Assembly (NCBI GenBank): GCA_934462705.1
Contig: CAKSIH010000004.1
Coordinates: 1 to 64,000 of the forward strand
Reading direction: 5' to 3'
Length of the DNA stretch: 64,000 nt
From: an uncultured Eubacteriales bacterium
GTDB lineage: Bacteria; Bacillota; Clostridia; Oscillospirales; Acutalibacteraceae
Positions 7,230 to 15,892 of the stretch are shown one piece after another (the stretch's first letter is position 1; each line of letters begins with the position of its first letter). Under the pieces are notes generated by a model. The model was not told where the DNA came from. It ran no database searches and saw only the letters and a list, made by a program, of their open reading frames with translations. The position numbers and the translations under genes are program-made.

Positions 7230-8390
7230 TTAACCCACTTCTGTTCTTGGATTATATTGTCTACCATTTTTCTTTGTTTCAAAATGTAGATGAGGCCCTG
7301 TTGAATAGCCTGTACTACCTACATATGCTATAACTTGTCCCTGTTTTACTGCTTGTCCACACGTAACTAATAATCTGCTGCAATGGCCATATAAAGTTTC
7401 GCAGCCACTACCATGGCACAATTGAAGATGAAGCCCATAGCCTCCACCCCAACCAGAATTGACAGCCTTTACAACCACTCCATCTGCTGCAGCGACTATA
7501 GGGGTACCAGTTGGTGCACCTATGTCTATAGCCTTATGATTTCTGCCATCGCCCCATCCAGCAGTTATCCTTCTAGAGCTGGGAACTGGCCAGATATATC
7601 GCCCTTTTGTATAATTAGCTGCATTTACACTTTGCTCATTGGATGAATTTGCCTTCATTATCTGTGCATTTATTCTTCGTCTTTCCGATAAGTTACTATT
7701 CATGCGCGAACGCAAAGCTGAAGCTTGTCCATTCAAAGTTGAAAAAACTCTATTACTTTGGCTTTGGAGATCTAACAACTCACCTTTTTTTTGATCCAAA
7801 ATATCTTTTGCCTTAGAAACCTCTTCCCTGTTCTTTTCTATTTCAGCATTTTCCGCTGCAACGTTTTCAATTTGATCTTTTAAACTTGCAATCAACCTTG
7901 AATCATAACTTCCCAACTTTTGAATCAAATCAGCTTTATCAATTAAGTCTTCAAAACCACTTGATCCTAAAATTATATCAATAACAGCAACATCTCCAGA
8001 CCTATAAATAACATTCAGCCTTGATTTCAGCTGTTGCATGTTGTTATCTATTTCTTGATTCATTTGATTTATAGAATCTTGCCTTGCCTTTATTTGCTCG
8101 TCTAAAATTGATATTTTTTGATTTTCCAAATTTATTTGTGCCTGTAGTGTTGCAAGTTGTGAATTTATGTTGTTCCTGTAAGCTCTGCTTTTACTTATAT
8201 CGCTGTGAATGTTACTTAATTGATTGTTCAAATCATTATATTGGCTTTGCAATAGCTGTTGCTTTTGATTAAGCTCTGCAACCACGCTTCCAGAATCTGC
8301 TGCATTTACTAAGTTAGTATTTGTTTTAAACTGTAATGAAGAAAAAATTAAAACTGTTGCTATACCTGCTACAATCTTTCGTCCTTTCAA
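7230..8390 (-). CDS. Secreted coiled-coil M23 (LytM) murein hydrolase, EnvC/PcsB-like
   Basis: 386 residues. A signal peptide (cleavage near NAA-DS, residue 31) is followed by a long coiled coil (about residues 35-235) and a C-terminal LytM/M23 zinc endopeptidase domain. Metal ligands appear in HKAIDIG near residue 286 and HLHFE near residue 367, so it should be catalytically active. The coiled coil plus LytM layout is that of EnvC and related division-associated hydrolases, which open peptidoglycan cross-links at the septum or are held inactive by the coiled coil. A TTGATA-17-TAAAAT promoter lies upstream. Which divisome partner activates it (FtsEX or other) cannot be seen. Confidence 0.9.
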   Translation of the reverse strand: MKGRKIVAGIATVLIFSSLQFKTNTNLVNAADSGSVVAELNQKQQLLQSQYNDLNNQLSNIHSDISKSRAYRNNINSQLATLQAQINLENQKISILDEQIKARQDSINQMNQEIDNNMQQLKSRLNVIYRSGDVAVIDIILGSSGFEDLIDKADLIQKLGSYDSRLIASLKDQIENVAAENAEIEKNREEVSKAKDILDQKKGELLDLQSQSNRVFSTLNGQASALRSRMNSNLSERRRINAQIMKANSSNEQSVNAANYTKGRYIWPVPSSRRITAGWGDGRNHKAIDIGAPTGTPIVAAADGVVVKAVNSGWGGGYGLHLQLCHGSGCETLYGHCSRLLVTCGQAVKQGQVIAYVGSTGYSTGPHLHFETKKNGRQYNPRTEVG

Positions 8391-8443
8391 AATTGACCCT
8401 CCACTTCGAACATTGTAAAAAAATTAATTACAATCATGTAATA

Positions 8444-8472
8444 ATTTTAGCATATCTATGTTGTCTTATCAA
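8444..8472 (-). promoter_or_regulatory. Promoter of the coiled-coil LytM hydrolase gene
   Basis: Minus strand: TTGATA (8472-8467), 17 bp, extended TGC-TAAAAT (8449-8444), about 54 bases before the start codon. Confidence 0.7.
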
Positions 8473-8582
8473 GGTAAAATCCCTATATATCCTAATTTTC
8501 TGCCGTTTACACAAATGTCATTTTTTCGTTTTTAAAATAATGTTTATTCTTATGAAGAACTTAGCATTTAATCTTAATTTTT

Positions 8583-9077
8583 TTATTCAATTATCTTTTT
8601 TTGTTTATTTTGCTGCAACATGCACACCGCGTGTGCCGATATCCCTCTTCTTTCCCCTGTAAAACCTAATCCTTCTTCTGTTGTCGCTTTTACATTTACC
8701 TGCACTTCTCCTATTCTGCAGGCTCTTGCTACGTTCTTTCTCATTAACCCTATGTACGGCAACAGCTTCGGTTCTTGTGCTATTATAGTGCTATCTATGT
8801 TTTCTATTTTATATCCTTCTCTTTCTACTTTATTGCAAACCTCTTTTAAAAGTTCTATGCTATCTGCGCCCTTGTATCTTTCATCTGTGTCTGGAAAATG
8901 CTGCCCTATATCTCCACCTCCGATTGCCCCCAATAGTGAATCCATCACCGCATGTATCAGCACATCTGCATCAGAATGTCCATCTAATCCATACTTATGC
9001 TCTATTGTGCAACCTCCTAATACAAGTTTTCTCCCTTCCTTAAGCCTATGTACATCATATCCATGCCCTATCCTCAT
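8583..9077 (-). CDS. ispF: 2-C-methyl-D-erythritol 2,4-cyclodiphosphate synthase
   Basis: Fifth step of the MEP isoprenoid pathway: cyclises CDP-ME 2-phosphate, releasing CMP. Family residues are visible: GYDVHRL (metal-binding Asp and His, about residues 6-12), GHSDADVLIHA (about 33-43) and FTGERRGISAHA near the C-terminus. The 164-residue length is usual. It lies downstream of ispD, and a cloverleaf repeat fills the gap. ispE of the same pathway is at the right edge of the window. Confidence 0.96.
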   Translation of the reverse strand: MRIGHGYDVHRLKEGRKLVLGGCTIEHKYGLDGHSDADVLIHAVMDSLLGAIGGGDIGQHFPDTDERYKGADSIELLKEVCNKVEREGYKIENIDSTIIAQEPKLLPYIGLMRKNVARACRIGEVQVNVKATTEEGLGFTGERRGISAHAVCMLQQNKQKKIIE

Positions 9078-9099
9078 AACTTACCTCCTGTTTTTTAGC

Positions 9100-9207
9100 A
9101 GCATGCCAGGCGGCAGGGGCGAGCCAATCCGCATTTATATGCGGTTTTTTATTAAAATAGATATACCTTTGTATATCTATTGGCTCGCCCCTGTCGCCTG
9201 GCATGCC
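9100..9207. repeat. Cloverleaf intergenic repeat C (between ispD and ispF)
   Basis: Outer stem of 26-27 bp (9101-9127 with 9180-9206), broken only by one G-T pair, encloses two perfect hairpins: CCGCAT/ATGCGG (9129-9144) and AGATATAC/GTATATCT (9159-9178). It fills almost the whole gap between ispD stop and the ispF ribosome binding site, so it should be transcribed within the ispD-ispF message. Confidence 0.85.
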
Positions 9208-9213
9208 CAAAAC

Positions 9214-9903
9214 TTAAATTTTCCTGCTTAATATTACGTTTTCGCAAACCTTAATGTCATCTTTTGTCGTCAGCTTTATATTGCTGTATAAACCTTCTAC
9301 CACATAAACACACTCATTCATATTCTCAATAAGCTGACTATCATCTGTATAACTAAGGTTATTACGTCTTGCCTTATTTATGGCATATAAATACAAATTT
9401 TTTTCAAATACTTGTGGCGTTTGCGCGGACCACAAATTATTTCTATTGGGCGTACAAGTTATTCTGCCTTCTTCATCAGCTGATTTTATCGTATCCTTAA
9501 CCGGTACACCCAAAACTGCGGCGTTTTTTTCAAAGGCCTTCTTTATTACCTTTTGTATTTCCTCATCTGTAATTAATATCCTTGCTCCATCATGAATAGC
9601 AAAATAACACGCCTCTACGCTACATGCCTTTACTCCATTAAAAGTTGATTCCTGTCTTGTCTGGCCACCGATTACAAAACTTTTAAACTTAGAGATATAA
9701 TTATTTTTAATTATCTTTAAAATTGCTTCTTTATTAAATTCCGTTCCAACAACTACAATTTCATTTATATATTTTGACGTCTCAAAAGCCAGCAAGGTAT
9801 ATAATATAGCCGGATTTTCACAAATATTCATTAAAATTTTATCCTTTCCCATCCTTCTAGATTTCCCCGCTGCTAGTATAACTGCTGACACAAACTTATT
9901 CAA
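9214..9903 (-). CDS. ispD: 2-C-methyl-D-erythritol 4-phosphate cytidylyltransferase
   Basis: Third step of the MEP pathway: transfers CMP from CTP to MEP. Nucleotidyltransferase motif ILAAGKSRRMGKDK at about residues 9-22, AIHDGARILI near residue 105, and QTPQVF near 162 are standard IspD signatures. 229 residues, normal. It follows the ECF S-component gene with a 16-base gap and precedes ispF, making a likely operon with the pseudokinase gene at the front. Confidence 0.95.
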   Translation of the reverse strand: MNKFVSAVILAAGKSRRMGKDKILMNICENPAILYTLLAFETSKYINEIVVVGTEFNKEAILKIIKNNYISKFKSFVIGGQTRQESTFNGVKACSVEACYFAIHDGARILITDEEIQKVIKKAFEKNAAVLGVPVKDTIKSADEEGRITCTPNRNNLWSAQTPQVFEKNLYLYAINKARRNNLSYTDDSQLIENMNECVYVVEGLYSNIKLTTKDDIKVCENVILSRKI

Positions 9904-9919
9904 ATTTAAATCCTCCTAT

Positions 9920-10528
9920 TTACCTCATGTTACCATAAACTTTATTTATTATACCGGATAGCCTTTTATATAATAAAATTGATAATAAGCACGAAATTAC
10001 AACCTTTAATACATTAAATGGTATGGTTGCCAGCAATACTAAAGAAGCTAAATTATTTATATTGTTATTGACAGACTTTGCAATATTTATAAATTCTAAT
10101 TCTGATACAGAAAATACCCTGATATACAACGGGAAAAGCACATAGTAGTTAAGGAACGCTGAAACAATAATAGAACATATGCCTCCCAACACCATGCCCA
10201 AAACAGCACTCTTAAACGTTCTATTATTTTTATAAATACATGCTGCCGGTATAACTAATGCAATCCCTACTATAAAATTAGCAATTTCTCCTATCCCCAT
10301 AGTTAAAGAGCCCTTTAAAACAAATAATAGTACTATTTTTATAATCTCAGTTAAAAAACCACCCATTGGTCCCAACGAAAACCCAGCTATTAATGTTATT
10401 GATTCACTTAAATCAAGTTTATAAAATCCAGGGAGAAAAATTACTGGAAATTCAATTATTGCCACTATAAATGCAATTGCAGAAAACAAAGCTACCTTAA
10501 CTAAATAAAAAGCCTTTATTGATTTCAA
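9920..10528 (-). CDS. ECF transporter substrate-binding (S) component, RibU-like
   Basis: 202 residues with about six hydrophobic segments, a small integral membrane protein of the energy-coupling factor S-component class. The segment around FLPGFYKLDLSE (about residues 32-43) resembles the riboflavin-type RibU signature (a Leu-Asp-Ser/Asp turn after the first helix). It would bind a vitamin and work with the shared EcfA/EcfA'/EcfT module, not present in this window. Riboflavin is the best guess for substrate but is not proven; no FMN riboswitch is seen upstream, where the gene follows the pseudokinase gene after 23 bases. Confidence 0.8.
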   Translation of the reverse strand: MKSIKAFYLVKVALFSAIAFIVAIIEFPVIFLPGFYKLDLSESITLIAGFSLGPMGGFLTEIIKIVLLFVLKGSLTMGIGEIANFIVGIALVIPAACIYKNNRTFKSAVLGMVLGGICSIIVSAFLNYYVLFPLYIRVFSVSELEFINIAKSVNNNINNLASLVLLATIPFNVLKVVISCLLSILLYKRLSGIINKVYGNMR

Positions 10529-10551
10529 GCCTATTCCTCACTTTTAATAAA

Positions 10552-12105
10552 TTACCCCTTACTTACGACTATAGTAACCGTTGCACCTTGTTGAACCTTA
10601 TCTCCTGCATTGTTATTTTTATAGCCTATAACCATACCAGCTGGTACTGTGGTACTGTTTTCTTCATCCCTTAATGGTATAAATCCCTGTGAACTTAGCA
10701 AAATTGACGCATCTGCTAAACTTAGCCCCATTATGTCCGGCAAATTTTTATACTCAGGGCCTTTGCTTACTTCTACTACAATTGTCCCTCCTTTGTTTAA
10801 ATAGCTTCCTCTTGTTGGTGTTTGAGATATTATGCACCCTTCCTCTACCTCATCACTAAACTGTTTCTCTGACTGTAACACTTGATATTCGCCTATTGAT
10901 TCAGCTTCTTTTTTCTCTTGCTCAAAGTTAAGACCAACTAAATTGGGCACTATAATTTGCTCCGGTGATTGATATGTAATTGAACTGTCTTCTTGCCTAT
11001 TATTGAGCTCTTTTTTTTGTGAGTCTGTTCCAAAAAACAAAAACCATATAGCAATTAAAACAAAAAGAACAACAATAGCCGGAATTATAATCCATAAGGC
11101 TGTATTTTTTTTGCTTTCTTTTACTTCATCCTCTCGCATTGGATGTAATATTTCATCTGGTGCAGATAAATGTTTTCTTAATTCATCAAATGTTTGATGC
11201 CTTGCCATTACGTTAACTTTTAGCCCAGTAGCTAATGCTGTTACCACATTTTGCGGGATAGAATTCAAAACCTTTATGGGTATTAGTATTCTGTCATCAA
11301 TAAGTCTATTTTTACTATTTTGAGGTACTATTCCTGTTAGTGCAAAAAACAATGTTGCTGTAAATCCATAAATATCCGCTGCAACTCCAACCATGCTGTC
11401 TTTATCATATTGTTCTGGAGCTGCAAAGCCGTCAAATAATTCCGGTTCAGAGTACCATCCATATTGCCTTACACACTTGGTTGAAAACCCTATAACATGT
11501 ATTTTTTTTTCCTTATCAATTATTAAGGTTTCCGGGCTTAAACCCAAGTGTTGTATACCTGCTAAACTCAATCTGTCAAGTGCTGACAAAAGTGGCATAA
11601 ACATTGGCTTTGCTGTATTCCAGCTTATTTTTCCACCACTTTGTTTAACAAATTCGTAAAGCGTCATGCCTTCTACCGCTTCAGATATAACATAAACAGT
11701 ATTGTTTTCTTTTAGTATGTCATAAACCGGCAAAAACGCACTTATATCCCTTACCTTAGCCATAGACCTAAAGTACTTTAAGAAATTTTCTTTGTAGTAT
11801 AGAAATTTATCATTATTATTTTTATCTATCACTACCTTATTGTCTTCTCTTGAGGAAATATCCTTAGGATAAAATTCTTTTATATATATTACGGATCTTT
11901 CAAACTTATCATAACCTATGTAGCATATGTTTTCAGCATTTACGTAAACCTTTTTTCCAACTATATATTTATCTTGCAATATTGTACCAGGTTTTAGCGC
12001 ATATTCTTCATAACCTTGATTTTCATCATAGCCGCAATACGGGCAAACATGCTTGTCCCCTATATTTCTCATACAGCCCATACATAAATTTTTATAGTTT
12101 GCCAT
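10552..12105 (-). CDS. Zinc-ribbon pseudokinase with membrane anchor and two PASTA domains
   Basis: 517 residues. N-terminal zinc ribbon (C8, C11, C21, C24), a protein-kinase-like fold (about 35-310), a transmembrane helix (about 338-360) and two extracellular PASTA repeats (about 390-517). The kinase core looks inactive: HRD is replaced by HLG in HLGLSPETL and DFG by IGF, and the glycine-rich loop is missing, although the lysine region IYIKEF remains. PASTA domains in active kinases bind peptidoglycan fragments, so this may be a cell-wall sensor or scaffold that works through partner proteins. An active PASTA kinase is encoded at 27541-29628. Its partner and output are unknown. Confidence 0.85.
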   Translation of the reverse strand: MANYKNLCMGCMRNIGDKHVCPYCGYDENQGYEEYALKPGTILQDKYIVGKKVYVNAENICYIGYDKFERSVIYIKEFYPKDISSREDNKVVIDKNNNDKFLYYKENFLKYFRSMAKVRDISAFLPVYDILKENNTVYVISEAVEGMTLYEFVKQSGGKISWNTAKPMFMPLLSALDRLSLAGIQHLGLSPETLIIDKEKKIHVIGFSTKCVRQYGWYSEPELFDGFAAPEQYDKDSMVGVAADIYGFTATLFFALTGIVPQNSKNRLIDDRILIPIKVLNSIPQNVVTALATGLKVNVMARHQTFDELRKHLSAPDEILHPMREDEVKESKKNTALWIIIPAIVVLFVLIAIWFLFFGTDSQKKELNNRQEDSSITYQSPEQIIVPNLVGLNFEQEKKEAESIGEYQVLQSEKQFSDEVEEGCIISQTPTRGSYLNKGGTIVVEVSKGPEYKNLPDIMGLSLADASILLSSQGFIPLRDEENSTTVPAGMVIGYKNNNAGDKVQQGATVTIVVSKG

Positions 12106-12208
12106 GCCATTCCCTCCAATACATTGTGTGTAGTAGCTTCTATTTGATTATAAATTAGATTGTAAATTAATTCGTAAAAATTTTGGCATACAATAAACTT
12201 TTATATGT

Positions 12209-14263
12209 TCAATCTAGTTTAATTAACCACGTAGAGTTTAAAACAGCCACTAAAGTAAGGCCTGTATCTGCTAAAACCGCCATCCACATTGGGGCTAAAC
12301 CTATTGCTGCCAGTACTAAAACCAATGCTTTTATTGTTAAAGTCATTATAACATTTAGTTTTATAACCTTTAATATCCTTCTTGAAAGCCTTACTACTTT
12401 GGGCAGCTTTCCTATATCTTCACTCATAAAAATCAAGTCAGCAACTTCCATAGCCGCCATACTTCCTTTGCCCATGGCCACAGAACAATCCGCCAAAGCT
12501 AAAGATGGCGTATCATTTATTCCATCTCCGACAAATGCAATAATTCCATATTTCTTTTTAAGCTGTTTGATTATATCGTATTTATCTTCCGGTAAAAGTT
12601 TTGAAAAATATTCCTTTATACCTGTGACACCTGCAACTCTTTTTGTCTCTTCAAATGTATCTCCGCTTAAAATTGCCGTATGTTCTATGCCCAACTGCTT
12701 TAGCTCCGATATTGCCATCTTAGCATTTTCTTTTATTGTATCAAAAAATGTAACGGATCCCACAACCTTATCTTCAACCCCAATATAAAATGAGGCCTCT
12801 TTTAAGCCAGTTGTGTTATATTTAAACTTCTCTAAAAGTTCAAGCTTTCCACATATTACCTCATTGCCATTTATAACCGCACATACTCCAAAGCCTGGAT
12901 ATTCTTTAAGACTTTCAACTTTCCATTTCGTACCTTTATAGCAGTTTGTAAGTGCAACTGCAATGGGGTGCGCTGAGTGTGCCTCTACAGATGCAGCTAA
13001 CTTCAAAACCTCATCCTTGGTGTAACCCTCATAGCATTCAACAGAATCTATTTTTAATTTACCCGTTGTTAAGGTTCCGGTTTTATCAAATGCTATGGCT
13101 TTAACTTTTGATAAACTTTCAATATATTTCCCACTTTTAAAAATTATGCCGGCCTTTGATGCTTTGCCAATGCCGCTATAAAAAGCCAGAGGTATTGATA
13201 TTACAATGGCACATGGACACGCCGAAACCAAAAATACAAGCGAGCGCCTAAACAGTGTTTCAAAGTCATAAAATCCAAATAGCATGGGAACCGTACATAG
13301 CACTACCGCTAAAGCTATAACCACCGGAGTATATATTTGCGAAAATCTTGTTAATATTCCTTCTGTTTGAGATTTATTAGCTCCTGCACCCTCTATTGCT
13401 TTTATAATTCTGCCTGCTGTAGAATCCTCCACTGAAGTTTTAGCTTTTATAGCTATGGTACTAGAAGAATTAATCATCCCAGATAAAACCTCTTCACCCT
13501 CTGTACGTTCAACTGGTAAACTTTCTCCTGTAATTGCAGAGGCATCAAGACTTGTGCTCCCCTGCAGTATTGTCCCATCCACGCAAACTCGCTCAAATGG
13601 ATGCACGCAAACTATATCGCCTTCCTTTACTGCCGATGACGGAACTTTTTCTTCTTTTCCCTCACTCAAAACTGTTACTGTATCAGGTACTATCATTGCC
13701 AAATTTTCAATGGATCTTCGTGATTTTTCCACTGCTTTTCTCTCAAAAATTGAGCCGATTCTAAAAAGGAAAACAACCGCAAAGCCCTCTGCAAAATCTC
13801 CTATCGCTATTGCTGCTATTGCTGCTATCGTCATAAGAGCTTTTTCTTCTAACTTAAATTTTAGGAGATTTTTTATGCCCCCTAGAAATATATTATATCC
13901 ACAAAGCAAAAAGGCAAAAATTGCAAACATTAAACTGAGTACATTATTGTTTAAAACAAATATACTTAAACAAAAAATAACCGCTGAAATTGCAAGTTCT
14001 AAAATGTCCCATACAAAGCCCTTTTCCTTAATTTCTCCTTCTAGATTTTTTAATTCTACATCCGGTTCAATAGATTTAATCACCTTAATAATGTCATTTT
14101 TCTTCTCAGGGGTTAAGGGGACATTCGTACTTATGAAAATATATTTCTTCACAAAGTTTACATTGCAACTTACAATCCCATCCATCTGAGAAATTTGAGA
14201 CTCAATCTTACTTGCACAATTCGCACAATTTAAATTTGAAAGAATAAATTTATTGGTTACCAC
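12209..14263 (-). CDS. Heavy-metal P1B-type ATPase, Zn/Cd exporter type
   Basis: Exports metal ions with ATP across the membrane. Order of elements: HMA domain with NCANCA (residues 13-18), membrane helices, TGES actuator motif, SACPCA metal site (about 350), phosphorylation motif DKTGTLT (about 393), HP motif (HPIAV) and GDGINDTPS hinge. The last helix contains LADTGLTL, resembling the Asp of the P1B-2 (ZntA/CadA) zinc/cadmium/lead group rather than copper pumps. 684 residues, starting at GTG after a GGGGGA ribosome binding site. It follows the COG2509 flavoprotein gene by 24 bases. The exact metal is inferred; no CadC or ArsR regulator is adjacent. Confidence 0.92.
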   Translation of the reverse strand: MVTNKFILSNLNCANCASKIESQISQMDGIVSCNVNFVKKYIFISTNVPLTPEKKNDIIKVIKSIEPDVELKNLEGEIKEKGFVWDILELAISAVIFCLSIFVLNNNVLSLMFAIFAFLLCGYNIFLGGIKNLLKFKLEEKALMTIAAIAAIAIGDFAEGFAVVFLFRIGSIFERKAVEKSRRSIENLAMIVPDTVTVLSEGKEEKVPSSAVKEGDIVCVHPFERVCVDGTILQGSTSLDASAITGESLPVERTEGEEVLSGMINSSSTIAIKAKTSVEDSTAGRIIKAIEGAGANKSQTEGILTRFSQIYTPVVIALAVVLCTVPMLFGFYDFETLFRRSLVFLVSACPCAIVISIPLAFYSGIGKASKAGIIFKSGKYIESLSKVKAIAFDKTGTLTTGKLKIDSVECYEGYTKDEVLKLAASVEAHSAHPIAVALTNCYKGTKWKVESLKEYPGFGVCAVINGNEVICGKLELLEKFKYNTTGLKEASFYIGVEDKVVGSVTFFDTIKENAKMAISELKQLGIEHTAILSGDTFEETKRVAGVTGIKEYFSKLLPEDKYDIIKQLKKKYGIIAFVGDGINDTPSLALADCSVAMGKGSMAAMEVADLIFMSEDIGKLPKVVRLSRRILKVIKLNVIMTLTIKALVLVLAAIGLAPMWMAVLADTGLTLVAVLNSTWLIKLD

Positions 14264-14287
14264 AAAACATCCCCCTAAATTATACTT

Positions 14288-15883
14288 TTAAAAAGCATTT
14301 TTTAACATAGCCTCTGCGCACTTCATACCATCCACCGCCGCGGATATTATACCACCTGCATATCCGGCACCTTCTGCGCAAGGATATAGCCCTTGAACAT
14401 TTGTTGATTCCAAGTTCTCTTTTCTATCTATTCTAAAAGGAGACGAACTTCTAGTTTCCACTCCTGTTAAAATTGCGTCTGCCATGGCAAAACCCTTTAT
14501 TTTATTGTCCATCTCCAATATTCCTTGTTTCAACGATTCCGTCAAATAGCCAGGAAAACATCTTGATAAATCTGCAAAATTATATCCCGGCAGGTAAGTT
14601 GGAGTCACCCTGCCAAGGGCTTTTGAAATTTTATTTTTCAAAAAATCTCCTACCAGCTGAACCGGTGCACAATAATTTGCACCGCCTAACTTGAATGCTC
14701 TTCTTTCTATATCCCTTTGAAATTCAATTCCAGAAATTGCTGACTTTCCTTTAAAATCCTCCGGTGTAACACTTACTAAAAGTGCACTGTTTGCGTTTTC
14801 ATTTGACCGTGCAAATTCGCTCATTCCATTGGTCACAACCATGTTTTCCTCTGAAGCTGCTGCCACAACCGATCCGCCAGGGCACATGCAAAATGTATAT
14901 ACACCTCTGCCATTTTTTAAATGCACCGCAAGTTTATAATCTGCTGCCCCTAAATTTCTGTTGCTGAAAAATTTTCCATATTGAGCTTTGTTAATTATGC
15001 TTTGCGGATGCTCTATCCTCACACCCACTGAAAAAGCCTTGGCACTCATTTTTACTCCACTATTATATAACATCTCAATGGTGTCTCGCGCACTATGCCC
15101 TACACAGAGTACTATGTTTTCCGCTTTTTCCTCATAGGTAGTCCCGTTGTTTTCTACCTTTGCACCAATAATTTTATTACCATCTTTTTTAAATTCAACC
15201 AGTTTATGTTCAAATCGCACTTCTCCACCTAAAGAAATTATTTTTTCGCGTATATTTTTTACAACTTTCCTTAGGTTGTCCGTTCCAATGTGAGGCTTTG
15301 ATAAGTACATTATTTCCTCAGGTGCGCCTGCCAGAACAAATTGTGAAAGTATAAATTTCACTCTTTTATCTTTTATTCCTGTCGTGAGCTTGCCATCAGA
15401 AAACGTTCCCGCGCCGCCTTCACCAAATTGAACATTTGACGCCGGATTAAATTTCCCCTTGGTCCAAAAAAGTGAAACATCCTGAGACCTTTTTTCTACA
15501 TCCTTTCCTCGCTCTATAATAACAGGCTGTTGCCCGCACATTGCCAAAATAAGCCCACAAAACATTCCTGCCGGCCCAAATCCAACAATTAAGGGCCTAT
15601 TTTTTAAGTTTTTAGCCAATGGAAGTTCATACTTATACTTTTCTACCTTTGAAACATTACTAAAATTGCACCTTTTTAAATATTTTTCTTCTCCATTTAT
15701 AAACTCAACATTTACTGCACAATTAAATTTTATATTATTCTTTTTTCTTGCATCTATAGCTTTTTTATGCAAATAAATTTTCCTTACATCACAAGGGTTT
15801 ATTTTAAATTTACTGCAAATATAATCTTTTAATTTGTCAAAATTAAAATCTATATCCAAATTTATGTCTGATATTCTTATCAT
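14288..15883 (-). CDS. FAD-dependent oxidoreductase, COG2509-like
   Basis: 531 residues. A short N-terminal extension is followed by a Rossmann FAD motif VGFGPAGMFCGL (about residues 100-111) and QFGEGGAGTFSDGKL (about 152-166), the hallmark of the uncharacterised COG2509 dehydrogenase family. A C-terminal GAGYAGGI motif closes the FAD site. Substrate is unknown in the family. It lies in a tight run with a second flavoprotein (9-base gap) and a membrane exporter upstream. Confidence 0.85.
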   Translation of the reverse strand: MIRISDINLDIDFNFDKLKDYICSKFKINPCDVRKIYLHKKAIDARKKNNIKFNCAVNVEFINGEEKYLKRCNFSNVSKVEKYKYELPLAKNLKNRPLIVGFGPAGMFCGLILAMCGQQPVIIERGKDVEKRSQDVSLFWTKGKFNPASNVQFGEGGAGTFSDGKLTTGIKDKRVKFILSQFVLAGAPEEIMYLSKPHIGTDNLRKVVKNIREKIISLGGEVRFEHKLVEFKKDGNKIIGAKVENNGTTYEEKAENIVLCVGHSARDTIEMLYNSGVKMSAKAFSVGVRIEHPQSIINKAQYGKFFSNRNLGAADYKLAVHLKNGRGVYTFCMCPGGSVVAAASEENMVVTNGMSEFARSNENANSALLVSVTPEDFKGKSAISGIEFQRDIERRAFKLGGANYCAPVQLVGDFLKNKISKALGRVTPTYLPGYNFADLSRCFPGYLTESLKQGILEMDNKIKGFAMADAILTGVETRSSSPFRIDRKENLESTNVQGLYPCAEGAGYAGGIISAAVDGMKCAEAMLKNAF

Positions 15884-15892
15884 TTTAAGCCT

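Noticed and set aside
8620..9231. 203-codon plus-strand frame opposite ispF
   Set aside because: Antisense to the clearly conserved ispF and through cloverleaf repeat C; no start signals.
13455..14189. 244-codon plus-strand frame opposite the P-type ATPase
   Set aside because: Antisense shadow with low-complexity composition; the ATPase motifs on the other strand are unambiguous.
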